Source: Hydrogenophaga sp. PBL-H3 (GTDB taxonomy: Bacteria; Pseudomonadota; Gammaproteobacteria; Burkholderiales; Burkholderiaceae_C). From it: a DNA stretch of 64,000 nucleotides. A program made the translations under genes and the position numbers. The notes under the pieces were generated by a model. It was not told the DNA's origin and searched no databases. It saw nothing but the letters and a program-made list of their open reading frames with translations. Shown piece after piece: positions 34,251-47,120 of this stretch (position 1 is its first letter; each line of letters begins with the position of its first letter). The DNA is taken from assembly GCF_010104355.1 (NCBI RefSeq), contig NZ_CP044972.1, positions 4,144,001 to 4,208,000 on the forward strand, in the 5' to 3' direction.

Positions 34251-34684
34251 TGCAGCACGGGTTTGGCGGTGAGGATCTCCGGCGGCTCGGTGCGCATGCC
34301 GGGACTGGCGTGGTGCGCCACCATGCGCCAGCCTTGCGCCGTCTTGGCGTACACGTTGGTGGCGACCACCCAGGCGTGCTGAAAGCCGTCATCGCTCATC
34401 ACGGCCACGCGCTCAACGACGCTGTGCACGCTGCAGGCGCCGGCGTCCAGGCGCCGCACTTTCTCCGGCGTGGCCTGCACGCTGCCGTTGGAGAACATGG
34501 CCTCGAACGCCGAGCGCACCGCTGCGTGGCCCACCAGCCTCGGTCCGCCCGGATGCACGCACACGATGTCGTCCTCGTCGGCCCAGCAGGCCATGAGGCG
34601 CTCGATGTCTGCGTGTTGCAGGGCGTCGTAGAACGCGGCTTCCGTGTCGTCCGGGGAGCCCGGCGGGAGTTTGGGTTTTCGCAT
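34247..34684 (-). CDS. NTF2-like / SnoaL_3 domain protein
   Basis: A 145-residue single-domain cone-fold protein. Features are the N-terminal helix with FYDALQHADIERLMACWADE, the phrase DDIVCVHPGGPRLVGHAAVR and the ending WRMVAHHASPGM, typical of SnoaL_3/DUF4440-like proteins. These bind small ligands or act as isomerases, and no specific activity can be claimed. Its stop overlaps the hydrolase start (ATGA). Confidence 0.85.
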   Translation of the reverse strand: MRKPKLPPGSPDDTEAAFYDALQHADIERLMACWADEDDIVCVHPGGPRLVGHAAVRSAFEAMFSNGSVQATPEKVRRLDAGACSVHSVVERVAVMSDDGFQHAWVVATNVYAKTAQGWRMVAHHASPGMRTEPPEILTAKPVLH

Positions 34685-34753
34685 GCGCCGTATTTTGCAG
34701 GCACCGCCGCCCTTGTGCGATCGGGCACACCACCAGGCACCATGCCCCGGGGG

Positions 34754-34759
34754 TATAGT
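34754..34759 (+). promoter_or_regulatory. Probable -10 box of the LemA-TPM operon
   Basis: TATAGT lies 64 bp before the LemA start in the 138-bp divergent gap. No strong -35 is seen at 17 bp. Confidence 0.4.
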
Positions 34760-34822
34760 CCCGCAGATTCAAGGCTCGACCAGAGTCTCCGCATGAACGG
34801 CCCACCGGCCACTGGAGGTTTT

Positions 34823-35443
34823 ATGCACACGCCCTTGCGCTCCCCGTTCGCCCGGCTGCTCACCTGGCTGGCCGCTGTGCTGCTGTCCATCGGCCTCACG
34901 GGCTGCGGCTACAACGATTTCCAACGGCTCGACGAACAGACGCAATCGGCCTGGTCGGAGGTGCTCAACCAGTACCAGCGCCGCGCCGACCTGATCCCCA
35001 ACATCGTGGCCACCGTCAAAGGTGAGGCCAACTTCGAGCAGGAAACGCTCACGCGCGTGATCGAGGCTCGCGCCAAGGCCACCAGCATCCAGGTGACCCC
35101 GCAGACGCTGAACGACCCGGCCGCCCTGCAACAGTTCCAGGCCGCGCAGGGCGAACTGGGCAGCGCGCTCAGCCGCTTGATGGTGGTGGTGGAGCAGTAC
35201 CCCAACCTCAAGGCCAACCAGGGCTTCAGCGATCTGCGCGTGCAGCTTGAAGGCACCGAGAACCGCATCACTGTTGCGCGCAACCGTTACATCCAGACAG
35301 TTCAGGAATACAACGTGCTCTCGCGCAGCTTCCCGAGCAACCTCACCGCCATGGTGTTCGGCTACAAGCCCAAGGCCAACTTCCAGGTGGCCAATGAGGC
35401 TGCCATTTCCGCACCGCCCACGGTGGACTTCAAGAAGCCATGA
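34823..35443 (+). CDS. LemA family protein (lipoprotein-type N-terminus)
   Basis: A 206-residue LemA protein. The signal segment LLTWLAAVLLSIGLTGC ends in a lipobox (LTGC, Cys near residue 30), so it is probably membrane-anchored by lipid rather than by a helix. The conserved core reads WSEVLNQYQRRADLIPNIV, GEANFEQETLTRVIEARAKA, LSRLMVVVEQYPNLKANQGF and RNRYIQTVQEYN. LemA proteins form long helical bundles at the membrane; their biochemical role is not settled. ATG 34823 follows a GGAGG ribosome site by 4 nt. It overlaps the TPM gene by 4 bp, a conserved pairing across bacteria. Confidence 0.92.
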   Translation: MHTPLRSPFARLLTWLAAVLLSIGLTGCGYNDFQRLDEQTQSAWSEVLNQYQRRADLIPNIVATVKGEANFEQETLTRVIEARAKATSIQVTPQTLNDPAALQQFQAAQGELGSALSRLMVVVEQYPNLKANQGFSDLRVQLEGTENRITVARNRYIQTVQEYNVLSRSFPSNLTAMVFGYKPKANFQVANEAAISAPPTVDFKKP

Positions 35444-36354
35444 CGCGCTTCTGTGCCCGGTGCCTCCTGGCACTGGGACTGTGGTGGGTGGTGGCCCTTG
35501 CGGCGGCCCAGGGCCTGGTGCCCGTGCCCGCGCTGAGCGCGCATGTGATCGACCAGACCGCCACGCTGGACGCCGCCAACCTCGCCGCCATCGAGGCCAA
35601 GCTGGCCGCATTCGAACAATCCAACGGTTCCCAGGTGGTGGTGCTGATGGTGCCGACCACCGCCCCCGAAGACATTGCCGACTTCACCCAACGCGTGGGC
35701 GACGCGTGGAAGATCGGCCGGGCCGAGGTGGGTGACGGCGCTTTGTTAGTGATCGCCAAGGACGACCGGCGCCTGCGCATCGCCACGGCCAAGGCGCTGG
35801 AAGGCGCAATCCCCGACCTCATGGCGCGCCGCATCCTGGACAGCGCGGTCACGCCCGCCTTTCGGCGCGGCGACTATGCAGGCGGCATCAACGCCGGCGT
35901 CGACCAGATCCTGGCGCGCATCCGCGGCGAAGAGCTGCCGCTGCCCGATGCGTCGGCGGCGCAACGGGCAGCGGGCTCCAGCGAATTTGAATGGATGGAC
36001 GCGCTGATCTTTTTGGTGTTTGCCGTCCCCATGCTCTCGGGTGTGCTGCGGGGCATGTTTGGCAACAAGCTCGGCACCGTGCTCACCGGGGTGGGCGCGG
36101 GCGCCCTGGCCTGGGTGCTCACCGCCGTGCTGTGGGTGGCCATCGGCGCTGGCCTGCTCGGCATGCTCGCCGCGCTGTTCATGCAGTTCCTGCCGGCCGC
36201 TTCCCCGGGAGGCTCGGGCAGAGGCGGTCGCGGCGGTGGCTGGGGTGGTGGCGGCCTGGGCGGCGGGGGTTTCGGGGGTGGCCGCGGGGGTGGCGGGTTC
36301 AGCTCGGGCGGCGGCGGCAATTTTGGGGGCGGCGGCGCCTCGGGCGGCTGGTAG
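35440..36354 (+). CDS. TPM domain protein (YgcG family), Gly-rich C-terminus
   Basis: A 304-residue protein. It has a signal peptide (about 1-23), a TPM domain (about 35-165) with LDAANLAAIEAKLAAFEQSN, GSQVVVLMVPTTAPEDIADF and AWKIGRAEVGDGALLVIAKD, and two membrane helices (about 190-210 and 220-255). An extremely Gly-rich tail (about 258-304) consists of GGG repeats with F, W and S. The family is linked to LemA and to photosystem-repair TPM proteins in plants. It probably acts in membrane-protein quality control in the envelope (inference). The start overlaps lemA by 4 bp, and a second TPM gene follows 5 bp downstream. Confidence 0.9.
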   Translation: MTRFCARCLLALGLWWVVALAAAQGLVPVPALSAHVIDQTATLDAANLAAIEAKLAAFEQSNGSQVVVLMVPTTAPEDIADFTQRVGDAWKIGRAEVGDGALLVIAKDDRRLRIATAKALEGAIPDLMARRILDSAVTPAFRRGDYAGGINAGVDQILARIRGEELPLPDASAAQRAAGSSEFEWMDALIFLVFAVPMLSGVLRGMFGNKLGTVLTGVGAGALAWVLTAVLWVAIGAGLLGMLAALFMQFLPAASPGGSGRGGRGGGWGGGGLGGGGFGGGRGGGGFSSGGGGNFGGGGASGGW

Positions 36355-36359
36355 TTGCC

Positions 36360-36887
36360 ATGAACAAGTTGCTGCGCATCGTCAAGCACCGCTGGATGGA
36401 CCGCGCGGACACCGTGCGAGCGGTGCCCGACGACATGGCCGAGCGCATCGCGCGCCGCGTGGCGGCCAGTGAAGGCCGGCACACCGGTGAGGTGCGCCTG
36501 TGTGTCGAGGCCTCGTTGCCGCTGAGCTACCTCTGGCGCATCGGTACGGCGACTCCCTTGGCAGCGGTGGTGCGCGAGCGCGCCCTGACCTGGTTCGGGC
36601 GGCTGCGCATCTGGGACACCGAACACAACAACGGCGTGCTGATCTATGTGCTGCTGGCCGAACACGCCATCGAGTTCGTGGCCGACCGCGCACTCGTGCG
36701 GCGCGTGAGCCCGGCGCAGTGGCAGGCCATCGTCGATCGACTCGCCTCGCGTCTGCGACTGGGGGAAGTTGAGGACGGTCTCACCCAGGCACTGGAAGAA
36801 GTCTCCGCTTTGCTGGTTGCGTATTTCCCGGCCGATGGCGGCAAGGGGCGCCCCAATGAACTCCCCAACGCCGTGGTCCGCCGCTGA
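36360..36887 (+). CDS. Second TPM domain protein, short
   Basis: A 175-residue TPM-domain protein without an evident signal peptide or membrane segment. Core phrases are HRWMDRADTVRAVPDDMAER, ASEGRHTGEVRLCVEASLPL and NNGVLIYVLLAEHAIEFVAD. It is the third gene of the lemA-ygcG-like operon (5-bp gap), and in this arrangement is presumed to act on the inner side of the membrane. Its precise role is unknown. Confidence 0.88.
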   Translation: MNKLLRIVKHRWMDRADTVRAVPDDMAERIARRVAASEGRHTGEVRLCVEASLPLSYLWRIGTATPLAAVVRERALTWFGRLRIWDTEHNNGVLIYVLLAEHAIEFVADRALVRRVSPAQWQAIVDRLASRLRLGEVEDGLTQALEEVSALLVAYFPADGGKGRPNELPNAVVRR

Positions 36888-36900
36888 ACCGCCCGGCGGG

Positions 36901-37473
36901 TCAGCCGCCCTTGCGTTTGTCCAGCGGGCTGCGGCTGTTCATCACCACCTGCAGTTCCTGCTGCAAGGCCTTGTTCATCTGGGCAAAGGTCTTGAGCTTG
37001 CGGGTGGTTTCGCGCAGCCGGTCGGCCATGCGTTTGGAAATGGCCAGCAACAGGCGCGAACCCAGGCGCGGGTCTTCCTTGAGGATGCGCATGAGCGCAG
37101 TGCGTGAGAGCACAGCCGCAGCGATGTTGGTGTTGGCCGTGCACGTGGCTGAACGCGGCGCCCCATCCAGCACACCCATCTCACCGATGAGGTGACCTGG
37201 ACCCATGATGTTGACCACCATGCTTTCGTGCAGGCCCGGCAGTTCATTCTCCACCGCGATGTCACCTTCGAGCACCAGCAGCATGTAGTCGTTCTGCCGG
37301 ACCTCACCCTCCTGGATGATCACCGTCCCCGCCTTGATCAGCTTGGGTCGCATGTAGCCGACCACTTTGAGGGCGTCGCCCAACGTGAGGTCGGCCAGAG
37401 CCGATGGTGTGACCAACAATCGCGCAGCCACCTCTTCGGGGGCCAGTTCCGGACTTTCAAAAATCGATGACAT
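36901..37473 (-). CDS. Cyclic nucleotide-binding domain protein without DNA-binding domain
   Basis: A 190-residue protein. The cNMP-binding beta-roll spans about 45-150 and carries a phosphate-binding cassette GHLIGEMGVLDGAPRSATCT with the expected Glu and Arg. The C-terminal helix (about 150-185) is amphipathic and ends in a Lys/Arg-rich tail. No Crp-type winged helix follows, so it is not a classical transcription factor. It is probably a stand-alone second-messenger sensor acting by protein contact. It lies 125 bp after the ATP synthase operon, separated by a terminator, in the same orientation. Confidence 0.88.
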   Translation of the reverse strand: MSSIFESPELAPEEVAARLLVTPSALADLTLGDALKVVGYMRPKLIKAGTVIIQEGEVRQNDYMLLVLEGDIAVENELPGLHESMVVNIMGPGHLIGEMGVLDGAPRSATCTANTNIAAAVLSRTALMRILKEDPRLGSRLLLAISKRMADRLRETTRKLKTFAQMNKALQQELQVVMNSRSPLDKRKGG

Positions 37474-37538
37474 CGTCTCAGCCTTTGTTCGCGATCACAT
37501 GGTATTCGGACCGCTGGAGATTGCAGCGAGCAACAGGC

Positions 37539-37568
37539 AAAAAAAAGACCGGCCGCGGCCGATCTTTT
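37539..37568 (-). terminator. Rho-independent terminator of the atp operon
   Basis: On the minus strand AAAAGATCGGCC/GGCCGGTCTTTT forms an 11-12 bp stem with one mismatch and a run of eight U residues directly follows. It lies 30 bp after the atpC stop. Confidence 0.9.
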
Positions 37569-37598
37569 CATGGGGGGGGCAGACCGTGGTCTGCTCAC

Positions 37599-38015
37599 TC
37601 ATTTCTTTTGCCGGTATTTGCGCAGTGCAGCAATCTGGGCCGCCATGACCGCCAACTCCGACGTCGCCTTGGCCAGATCGATGTCGCTCTTGGCGTTTTT
37701 CAAAGCCTCTTCGGCCTGCTTGCGGGCATCGAGCGCCTTGGCTTCGTCGAGGTCCTTGCCGCGGATGGCGGTGTCGGACAGCACGGTGATGTGGTGCGGT
37801 TGCACTTCCAGAATGCCGCCGGCCACGAACACAAACTCTTCGCCGCCATCGGCTTTTTCGATGCGCACGGCACCGGGTTTGATACGGGTGATGAGCGGAA
37901 TGTGACCGGGCAAGATGCCCAGCTCGCCGGCTTCACCGGGCAGGGCCACAAACTTGGCTTCGCCGGAAAAGATGGAAGCTTCGGCGCTCACCACGTCGAC
38001 GCGGATGGTGCTCAT
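37599..38015 (-). CDS. atpC: ATP synthase F1 epsilon subunit
   Basis: A 138-residue subunit of the F1 central stalk that couples rotation and can inhibit ATP hydrolysis. The beta-sandwich contains [20 protein letters not shown] and [19 protein letters not shown]. The C-terminal two-helix region begins about residue 90 ([20 protein letters not shown]). ATG 38015 (MSTIRVDV) matches the family start, and an upstream in-frame ATG has no support. It is the last gene of the operon, 75 bp after atpD, with the terminator downstream. Confidence 0.97.
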   Translation of the reverse strand: MSTIRVDVVSAEASIFSGEAKFVALPGEAGELGILPGHIPLITRIKPGAVRIEKADGGEEFVFVAGGILEVQPHHITVLSDTAIRGKDLDEAKALDARKQAEEALKNAKSDIDLAKATSELAVMAAQIAALRKYRQKK

Positions 38016-38090
38016 AGGGTCTCCTGTTGAAGAGGGCTGGAAAGCAAGCGGGCGGGTGAGCGGCACAGGCCGACACCCGCTTCAGCCGCT

Positions 38091-39509
<1,419 letters not shown>

Positions 39510-39541
39510 TTAAATTCTCTGGATTCTGTTGAACGGCTGCT

Positions 39542-40408
39542 TCAGACCGCTGCGGCGCCGGCGACGATTTCCGAAAGCTCTTTCGTGATCGCCGCCTGGC
39601 GGGTCTTGTTGTAGACCAGCTTGAGTTCGCTGATGACGCTGCCGGCGTTGTCGGTGGCGGCCTTCATGGCCACCATGCGCGCAGACTGCTCGGACGCCAT
39701 GTTTTCAGCCACGGCCTGGTAGACCTGGGCTTCCACGTAGCGCAGCAGGAGCTCGTCAATGACGGCCGGTGCATCGGGTTCGTAGATGTAGTCCCAGTCA
39801 CGGCCACCGGCGTTGTCCTGCAGATCGCCGGAGTTGAGCGGCAACAGCTTCTCGACCACCGACTCCTGCTTCATCGTGTTGATGAACTTGGTGTAGCAGA
39901 CGTAGACGGCATTGACGCGACCCTCGGTGTACGCATCGAGCAGCGTCTTCACCGGGCCGATCAGCTTCTCAAGGTGCGGCGTGTCACCCAGAGCGGTCAC
40001 GCTGGAAACCACCTTGGCACCGATGCGGTTCATGAACGCCAGCCCTTTGTTGCCAATGGCAACCACCTCAGCCGTTTGGCCCTGCGCCTGCAGGTCCTTG
40101 AGCTGGGTCGTCACCGCGCGCAGTACGTTGGTGTTCAAACCACCACACAGACCCTTGTCGGTCGTCACCACCACAAAACCCGCGACTTTGGCGTCGTTGG
40201 TCTGCATGAAGGGGTGCGTGTACTCGGGGTTGGCGCGGCTCAGGTTGCCGGTGATCTGGCGCACTTTTTCTGCGTAAGGCCGGGCCGCACGCATGCGTTC
40301 CTGCGCCTTGCGCATCTTGGAGGCGGCGACCATTTCCATGGCTTTGGTGATCTTCTTGGTGTTCTCCACCGATTTGATCTTGCCGCGTATTTCCTTGCCT
40401 GCTGCCAT
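39542..40408 (-). CDS. atpG: ATP synthase F1 gamma subunit
   Basis: A 288-residue rotor shaft subunit. The N-terminal helix ([20 protein letters not shown]) and C-terminal helix ([34 protein letters not shown]) are the coiled coil inside the alpha-beta hexamer, and the middle has the DKGLCGGLN signature. It lies 31 bp after atpA. Standard length. Confidence 0.98.
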   Translation of the reverse strand: MAAGKEIRGKIKSVENTKKITKAMEMVAASKMRKAQERMRAARPYAEKVRQITGNLSRANPEYTHPFMQTNDAKVAGFVVVTTDKGLCGGLNTNVLRAVTTQLKDLQAQGQTAEVVAIGNKGLAFMNRIGAKVVSSVTALGDTPHLEKLIGPVKTLLDAYTEGRVNAVYVCYTKFINTMKQESVVEKLLPLNSGDLQDNAGGRDWDYIYEPDAPAVIDELLLRYVEAQVYQAVAENMASEQSARMVAMKAATDNAGSVISELKLVYNKTRQAAITKELSEIVAGAAAV

Positions 40409-40439
40409 TGTGTTTCCTCTAAGAAGTCAATGGACCGGA

Positions 40440-41996
<1,557 letters not shown>

Positions 41997-42050
41997 GACT
42001 CTTTCCTTCTTTCGTTAAATGGTGAGCAGGCGGGCGCGGGGTTACAGCGG

Positions 42051-42584
42051 TCAGGCCGCGGTCAGGGCGGTTTTCATGTGTTCCAGGCGGGCTTTGATCG
42101 AGGTGTCGAGCACTTCGTCGCCCACCACCACGCGAATGCCACCGATCAACTCGGGCTGCAATTCGACCTGAAGGTTGAGCTTGCGGGCAAAGCGTTTTTC
42201 CAGCACGCCGGAGAGATCGGCCAACGCGGCGCTATCGATAGCAAAAGCACTGTAGACCGTCGCATCGAATGCGCCTTGCTGCGCGTTCTTCAAAGCGCGG
42301 AACTGGTCCGCGATTTCAGGCAACGCGGCCAGGCGACCGTTGTCGATCACGGTGCGCAGGAAGTTCTGCGCCATCGCAGGCAGGCTCGTCTTGATCACAC
42401 CGGCGACCAGGCTGAACACCTGTTCGGGCGTGGTCCTGGGGTTGTCGGCGTACTGGCGAAGCTGCTCATCGGCAGCCACCGACGCCAGCTCGTCGAGCCA
42501 GGCGGCGGTGCCAGCCGCACCAGAGCCAGAGGCCTGGAACAGCGCTTCCGCGTAGGGGCGGGCAATGGTGGCGATTTCGGCCAT
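42051..42584 (-). CDS. atpH: ATP synthase F1 delta subunit
   Basis: A 177-residue stator subunit. The N-terminal helical bundle starts [19 protein letters not shown], and the C-terminal conserved segment [20 protein letters not shown] is visible. It joins the F1 head to subunit b. It lies 54 bp before atpA in transcription order. Confidence 0.97.
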   Translation of the reverse strand: MAEIATIARPYAEALFQASGSGAAGTAAWLDELASVAADEQLRQYADNPRTTPEQVFSLVAGVIKTSLPAMAQNFLRTVIDNGRLAALPEIADQFRALKNAQQGAFDATVYSAFAIDSAALADLSGVLEKRFARKLNLQVELQPELIGGIRVVVGDEVLDTSIKARLEHMKTALTAA

Positions 42585-42613
42585 GGTTTACCTTTGAATG
42601 CCGTGTCGGTGGA

Positions 42614-43084
42614 TCAAAGCTCGGTCTTCAGGCGACCCAGCAACTCGGCGTGAACGCCGGCGTTGACTTCGCGCTTGAGGATCTGCTCGGCCCCTTTGAC
42701 AGCCAGCGCGGCAACCTGCTCGCGCAGGGCTTCGCGGGCCTTGACGACCTGTTGCTCGGCTTCCTGGTGAGCGGCGGCCACGATCTTGGTGGCTTCATCG
42801 GTCGCACGCGCCTTGGCCTCTTCGATCACGGTCTGTGCACGGCGCTCGGCATCGGCCAGACGGGTGGCAGCTTCGTTGCGCGACTTGCCCAACTCTTCTT
42901 CCACGCGCTTGTTGGCCACGGCCAGTTCGGACTTGGCTTTTTCGGAAGCCGCCAGGCCTTCGGAAATCTTCAACGCACGCTCATCGAGCGCTTTGGCAAT
43001 CGGAGGCCACACGAATTTCATCGTGAACCACACCAGGATTGCAAAGACGATGGCTTGCGCAAAGAGGGTTGCATTGATATTCAT
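42614..43084 (-). CDS. atpF: ATP synthase F0 subunit b
   Basis: A 156-residue stator stalk. One N-terminal membrane helix ([20 protein letters not shown]) precedes a long charged coiled coil. ATG 43084 (MNINATLF) matches the family start, so the 17-residue upstream extension was rejected. A single b gene is present, giving a homodimeric stalk. Confidence 0.97.
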   Translation of the reverse strand: MNINATLFAQAIVFAILVWFTMKFVWPPIAKALDERALKISEGLAASEKAKSELAVANKRVEEELGKSRNEAATRLADAERRAQTVIEEAKARATDEATKIVAAAHQEAEQQVVKAREALREQVAALAVKGAEQILKREVNAGVHAELLGRLKTEL

Positions 43085-43212
43085 CGCAACGCCTTTCTGT
43101 GTGTTGACAAGAGTGGTGACGCACTTGTTGCCCAAGAGCGCGGGGAGGAGCCGAAACGATCAAGATTTCTGATCATGGCCAACACCCGCGCTGCCTCGGG
43201 CAGCAAACCCGA

Positions 43213-44417
<1,205 letters not shown>

Positions 44418-44444
44418 GTTCGTTTGCACCGATTAGTCGGAAAT

Positions 44445-44972
44445 TCAACTGTTTTGATTTGCGCGCCGGGCCTGGATCCAGAATCCAAACCAGTACACCT
44501 TGAGAACCACCACCAAGCCGGCCAACAGGCCCAGCCAATTCAACCCGGGGACGATCCAGGGGGCCGACCACAACATGGCCACCACCAACAGAACCTTGAC
44601 CCCCTCCCACAACAAAAATCCGGCAAATGCAGCTTGCGCATAACCCGCCAGCAGGCGACTCAGTGCACTGGAGGTCAAACCGTAGGCCATCAAGGCCGAA
44701 GGCACCACCACCGCAGCCGCGCCATACAGAACCGACCACACCACCGGGGCCGATTGCGTGAGCAACCCAGCCAGCGCACCAGCAGCCAAACCCACCAGCA
44801 ACTGCGCCACCACCAACCGCCACAACGAGAAACTCGGCTGGCTCGCTCGCCACTGCTGCGCTTCTTCGCGCGTCAGTGGCTTGAATTCGGGCTCTTGCGC
44901 ACCATCTTCTCCGTCAGTCAGGCTCTCGACCTGGCCCTGTGACTCCGCGTCGACGCGTTGCATTGTCGACAT
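44445..44972 (-). CDS. atpI: ATP synthase subunit I
   Basis: A 175-residue membrane protein, longer than the E. coli homologue because of a 45-residue charged N-terminus (ESLTDGEDGAQEPEFKPLTR). Four hydrophobic segments follow from about residue 50. AtpI assists c-ring assembly and is the first gene of the operon. The start at 44972 (MSTMQRV) or 44963 (MQRV) cannot be decided. Confidence 0.88.
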   Translation of the reverse strand: MSTMQRVDAESQGQVESLTDGEDGAQEPEFKPLTREEAQQWRASQPSFSLWRLVVAQLLVGLAAGALAGLLTQSAPVVWSVLYGAAAVVVPSALMAYGLTSSALSRLLAGYAQAAFAGFLLWEGVKVLLVVAMLWSAPWIVPGLNWLGLLAGLVVVLKVYWFGFWIQARRANQNS

Positions 44973-45020
44973 GAAAGGTTACAGGTAGGTTACGGTTGGG
45001 CGACGTTCGCAAAGCCGCTG

Positions 45021-45051
45021 ATTATACGTAGAAACCCCATGGCTCCGTCAA
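45021..45051 (-). promoter_or_regulatory. Probable atp operon promoter
   Basis: On the minus strand TTGACG (45046-45051) and a perfect TATAAT (45021-45026) are 19 bp apart. The -10 lies 48 bp upstream of the atpI start. The spacing is a little long but both hexamers are strong. Confidence 0.65.
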
Positions 45052-45104
45052 GGTGAGAAGGCGTTCGCCTGTCCGCAGCGTGTGCAGCCGCCGATAATCT
45101 TTTC

Positions 45105-46004
45105 ATGAATGCTGCGAACTGGGGCGAAACTGCCGCCCTGCCCGACACCACCTGTTACCTCAATGGCGCATTCACGCAGCTGCGCGATGCACGGGTCAGC
45201 GTGCTGGATCGGGGCTTCATTTTCGGCGATGGCGTGTACGAGGTGCTGCCTTGCTACGGCGGTCAACCCTTCCGGTTTGGGCAGCACATGGACCGGCTGG
45301 ACCGGTCGCTGGCCGAGTTGCGCATGACCAATCCGTTGCCTCGTGCCGAGTGGGCAGCGATCGCGCAACGCTTGTCGCACGCACTGCGGGACACCCACGG
45401 TGCAGCTCACCAGCTGATCTACATACAGGTCACACGGGGCGTGGCCGTGCGGGATCACGCCATGCCTTCTGGCCTCCTGCCCACGGTTTTCGTGATGGCC
45501 AGCGAAATGAAACTGGCCACCCCGGTGCAACGCGAGCACGGCGTGGCCTGCGTCACCGCCGACGACTTCCGCTGGGAGAAGGCCCACATCAAGAGCACCA
45601 GCCTGTTGGGCGCGGTGTTTGCTCGCCAGATCAGCATCGACGCGGGTGCCGTGGAAACCGTGATGTTCCGCGGAGACCACCTGAGTGAGGCGGCGTCCAG
45701 CAACGTGTGGGTGGTGAAGGACGGCGTGGTCATGGGACCGCCCAAAGACAATCGCGTGCTCGAAGGCATTCGCTTCGGGCTGATCGAAGAGATCTGCCGG
45801 GCCCAGGGCCTTCGGTTTGAATTGCGCCCCATCACCCGGGCCGAGGTGTTCAGCGCCGACGAGCTGCTGCTGTCGTCCGCCTCCAAGGAAGTGCTGCCCA
45901 TCGCCCGCCTGGATGATCAGCCTGTGGGCCAAGGCCGACCCGGACCCACCTACGCACGCCTGTACGCTGGTTACCAGCAAGCCGTCGCCGCCCTGTCGGC
46001 CTGA
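45105..46004 (+). CDS. D-amino acid aminotransferase (class IV PLP enzyme)
   Basis: A 299-residue fold-type IV transaminase. N-terminal phrase YLNGAFTQLRDARVSVLDRG, the PLP lysine in EKAHIKSTSLLGAV, and the cofactor-binding ending of LSEAASSNVWVV are all present. It converts D-alanine and 2-oxoglutarate to pyruvate and D-glutamate in the family prototype; branched-chain or ADC-lyase activity cannot be excluded. It stands divergent from the atp operon and 14 bp before the DUF493 and lipoate genes, an arrangement common in Burkholderiales. Confidence 0.88.
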   Translation: MNAANWGETAALPDTTCYLNGAFTQLRDARVSVLDRGFIFGDGVYEVLPCYGGQPFRFGQHMDRLDRSLAELRMTNPLPRAEWAAIAQRLSHALRDTHGAAHQLIYIQVTRGVAVRDHAMPSGLLPTVFVMASEMKLATPVQREHGVACVTADDFRWEKAHIKSTSLLGAVFARQISIDAGAVETVMFRGDHLSEAASSNVWVVKDGVVMGPPKDNRVLEGIRFGLIEEICRAQGLRFELRPITRAEVFSADELLLSSASKEVLPIARLDDQPVGQGRPGPTYARLYAGYQQAVAALSA

Positions 46005-46018
46005 AACGGAGAAACACG

Positions 46019-46303
46019 ATGGAACAACCCCGCGAGATCCCACCCGAACAATCCCTGATCGAGTACCCCACGCAATTCCCCATCAAGGTGATGGGGGCGA
46101 ACGTGGAAGGCTTCGTCGACGCGATGGTGCACGTGGCCAAGGCGTTTGACGCCACCTTCGACCCCGGCACCGTGGAGCAGCGCCCCAGCAAAGCGGGGAA
46201 CTACATGGGGCTCACCTTGAGCGTGCACGTGACCAGCCGCGCGCAGCTCGACGAGCTCTACCGCACGCTGACCACGCACCCGATGGTCAAGATCGTCTTG
46301 TGA
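46019..46303 (+). CDS. YbeD/DUF493 family protein
   Basis: A 94-residue protein of the YbeD family with core [20 protein letters not shown] and [20 protein letters not shown], ending HPMVKIVL. The fold is ACT-like ferredoxin, suggesting small-molecule allosteric regulation. The E. coli homologue also sits beside lipB, so a link to lipoate metabolism is likely but unproven. It is followed by an 80-nt repeat before lipB. Confidence 0.92.
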   Translation: MEQPREIPPEQSLIEYPTQFPIKVMGANVEGFVDAMVHVAKAFDATFDPGTVEQRPSKAGNYMGLTLSVHVTSRAQLDELYRTLTTHPMVKIVL

Positions 46304-46309
46304 CACAAG

Positions 46310-46389
46310 GCCCCCACGCTCCTCCGCTGCGCGGGTCGCTGCCCCCCGGGGGGGCTGATCCAGCTTGGGGCGACCCGGCGCCGGATCGC
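46310..46389. repeat. 80-nt GC-rich dispersed repeat, copy B
   Basis: About 95% identical to 17528-17607 (four changes). The outer arms have one mismatch here (GATCCAGC/GCCGGATC). It lies between DUF493 and lipB and is open in the lipB frame, which can mislead start calling. Confidence 0.85.
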
Positions 46390-46401
46390 CTTCCTCCGGG
46401 C

Positions 46402-47094
46402 ATGCTGGTCAGGTCCATCGGTCGGGTGCCTTACGACACTACCTACCAGGCCATGCAGGCCTTCACGGCGGAACGCGCGGCCGACACCCCCAACGAACTC
46501 TGGCTCTGCGAACACCCACCCGTCTTCACCAAGGGCCTCGCTGGCCGCGAAGACCACCTGCTTGCTCCCGGCAACATCCCCGTGGTGCAGACCAACCGGG
46601 GCGGGCAGGTGACCTACCACGGGCCCGGCCAGGTGGTGGCGTATCCGCTGGTTGATCTGCAGCGCGCAGGCTACTACGTCAAGGAGTACGTCTACCGCGT
46701 CGAAGAGGCGGTGATCCGCACGCTGGCCGCCTTCCAGGTCACGGGGCACCGCGTGGCCGGCGCTCCTGGCATCTACGTGCGGCTGGACGACCCGTTCAGC
46801 CATGCCGTGCTGCCCCAGCGTCCGCAGCGGCGCGTCCCCGGAGAGCCGGCGCCAGAGCCTGAATTCACCGGGCTGGGCAAGATCGCTGCGCTGGGCATCA
46901 AGGTCAGCCGCCATTGCACCTACCACGGTGTGGCGCTCAATGTGGCGATGGACCTGCAACCCTTCCAGCGCATCAACCCGTGCGGCTACCAGGGCCTGCA
47001 AACCGTGGACCTTTCTACAATCGGGGTGGCGGTTTCATGGGACGAGGCCGCGCACGTGCTGGGCCAGAAGCTCAGCGCCACCCTCTCACCCTGA
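46402..47094 (+). CDS. lipB: Octanoyltransferase LipB
   Basis: A 230-residue enzyme that moves octanoate from acyl carrier protein to lipoyl domains. Catalytic Lys K160 ([13 protein letters not shown]) and Cys C194 ([10 protein letters not shown]) are present, together with [12 protein letters not shown] (65-77). I choose ATG 46402 ([18 protein letters not shown]) because it aligns with the E. coli N-terminus. The GTG at 46300 would add 34 residues that are translated 80-nt repeat. Residues about 129-158 form an insertion (Pro/Arg-rich) absent from E. coli LipB. It lies directly upstream of lipA (26-bp gap). Confidence 0.95.
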   Translation: MLVRSIGRVPYDTTYQAMQAFTAERAADTPNELWLCEHPPVFTKGLAGREDHLLAPGNIPVVQTNRGGQVTYHGPGQVVAYPLVDLQRAGYYVKEYVYRVEEAVIRTLAAFQVTGHRVAGAPGIYVRLDDPFSHAVLPQRPQRRVPGEPAPEPEFTGLGKIAALGIKVSRHCTYHGVALNVAMDLQPFQRINPCGYQGLQTVDLSTIGVAVSWDEAAHVLGQKLSATLSP

Positions 47095-47120
47095 CTCCAA
47101 GCGCCCTGCGCGCCGACGCC

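Noticed and set aside
46300..46401. GTG start giving LipB 34 extra residues
   Set aside because: These codons are a translated copy of an intergenic repeat, and LipB homology begins at the ATG at 46402.
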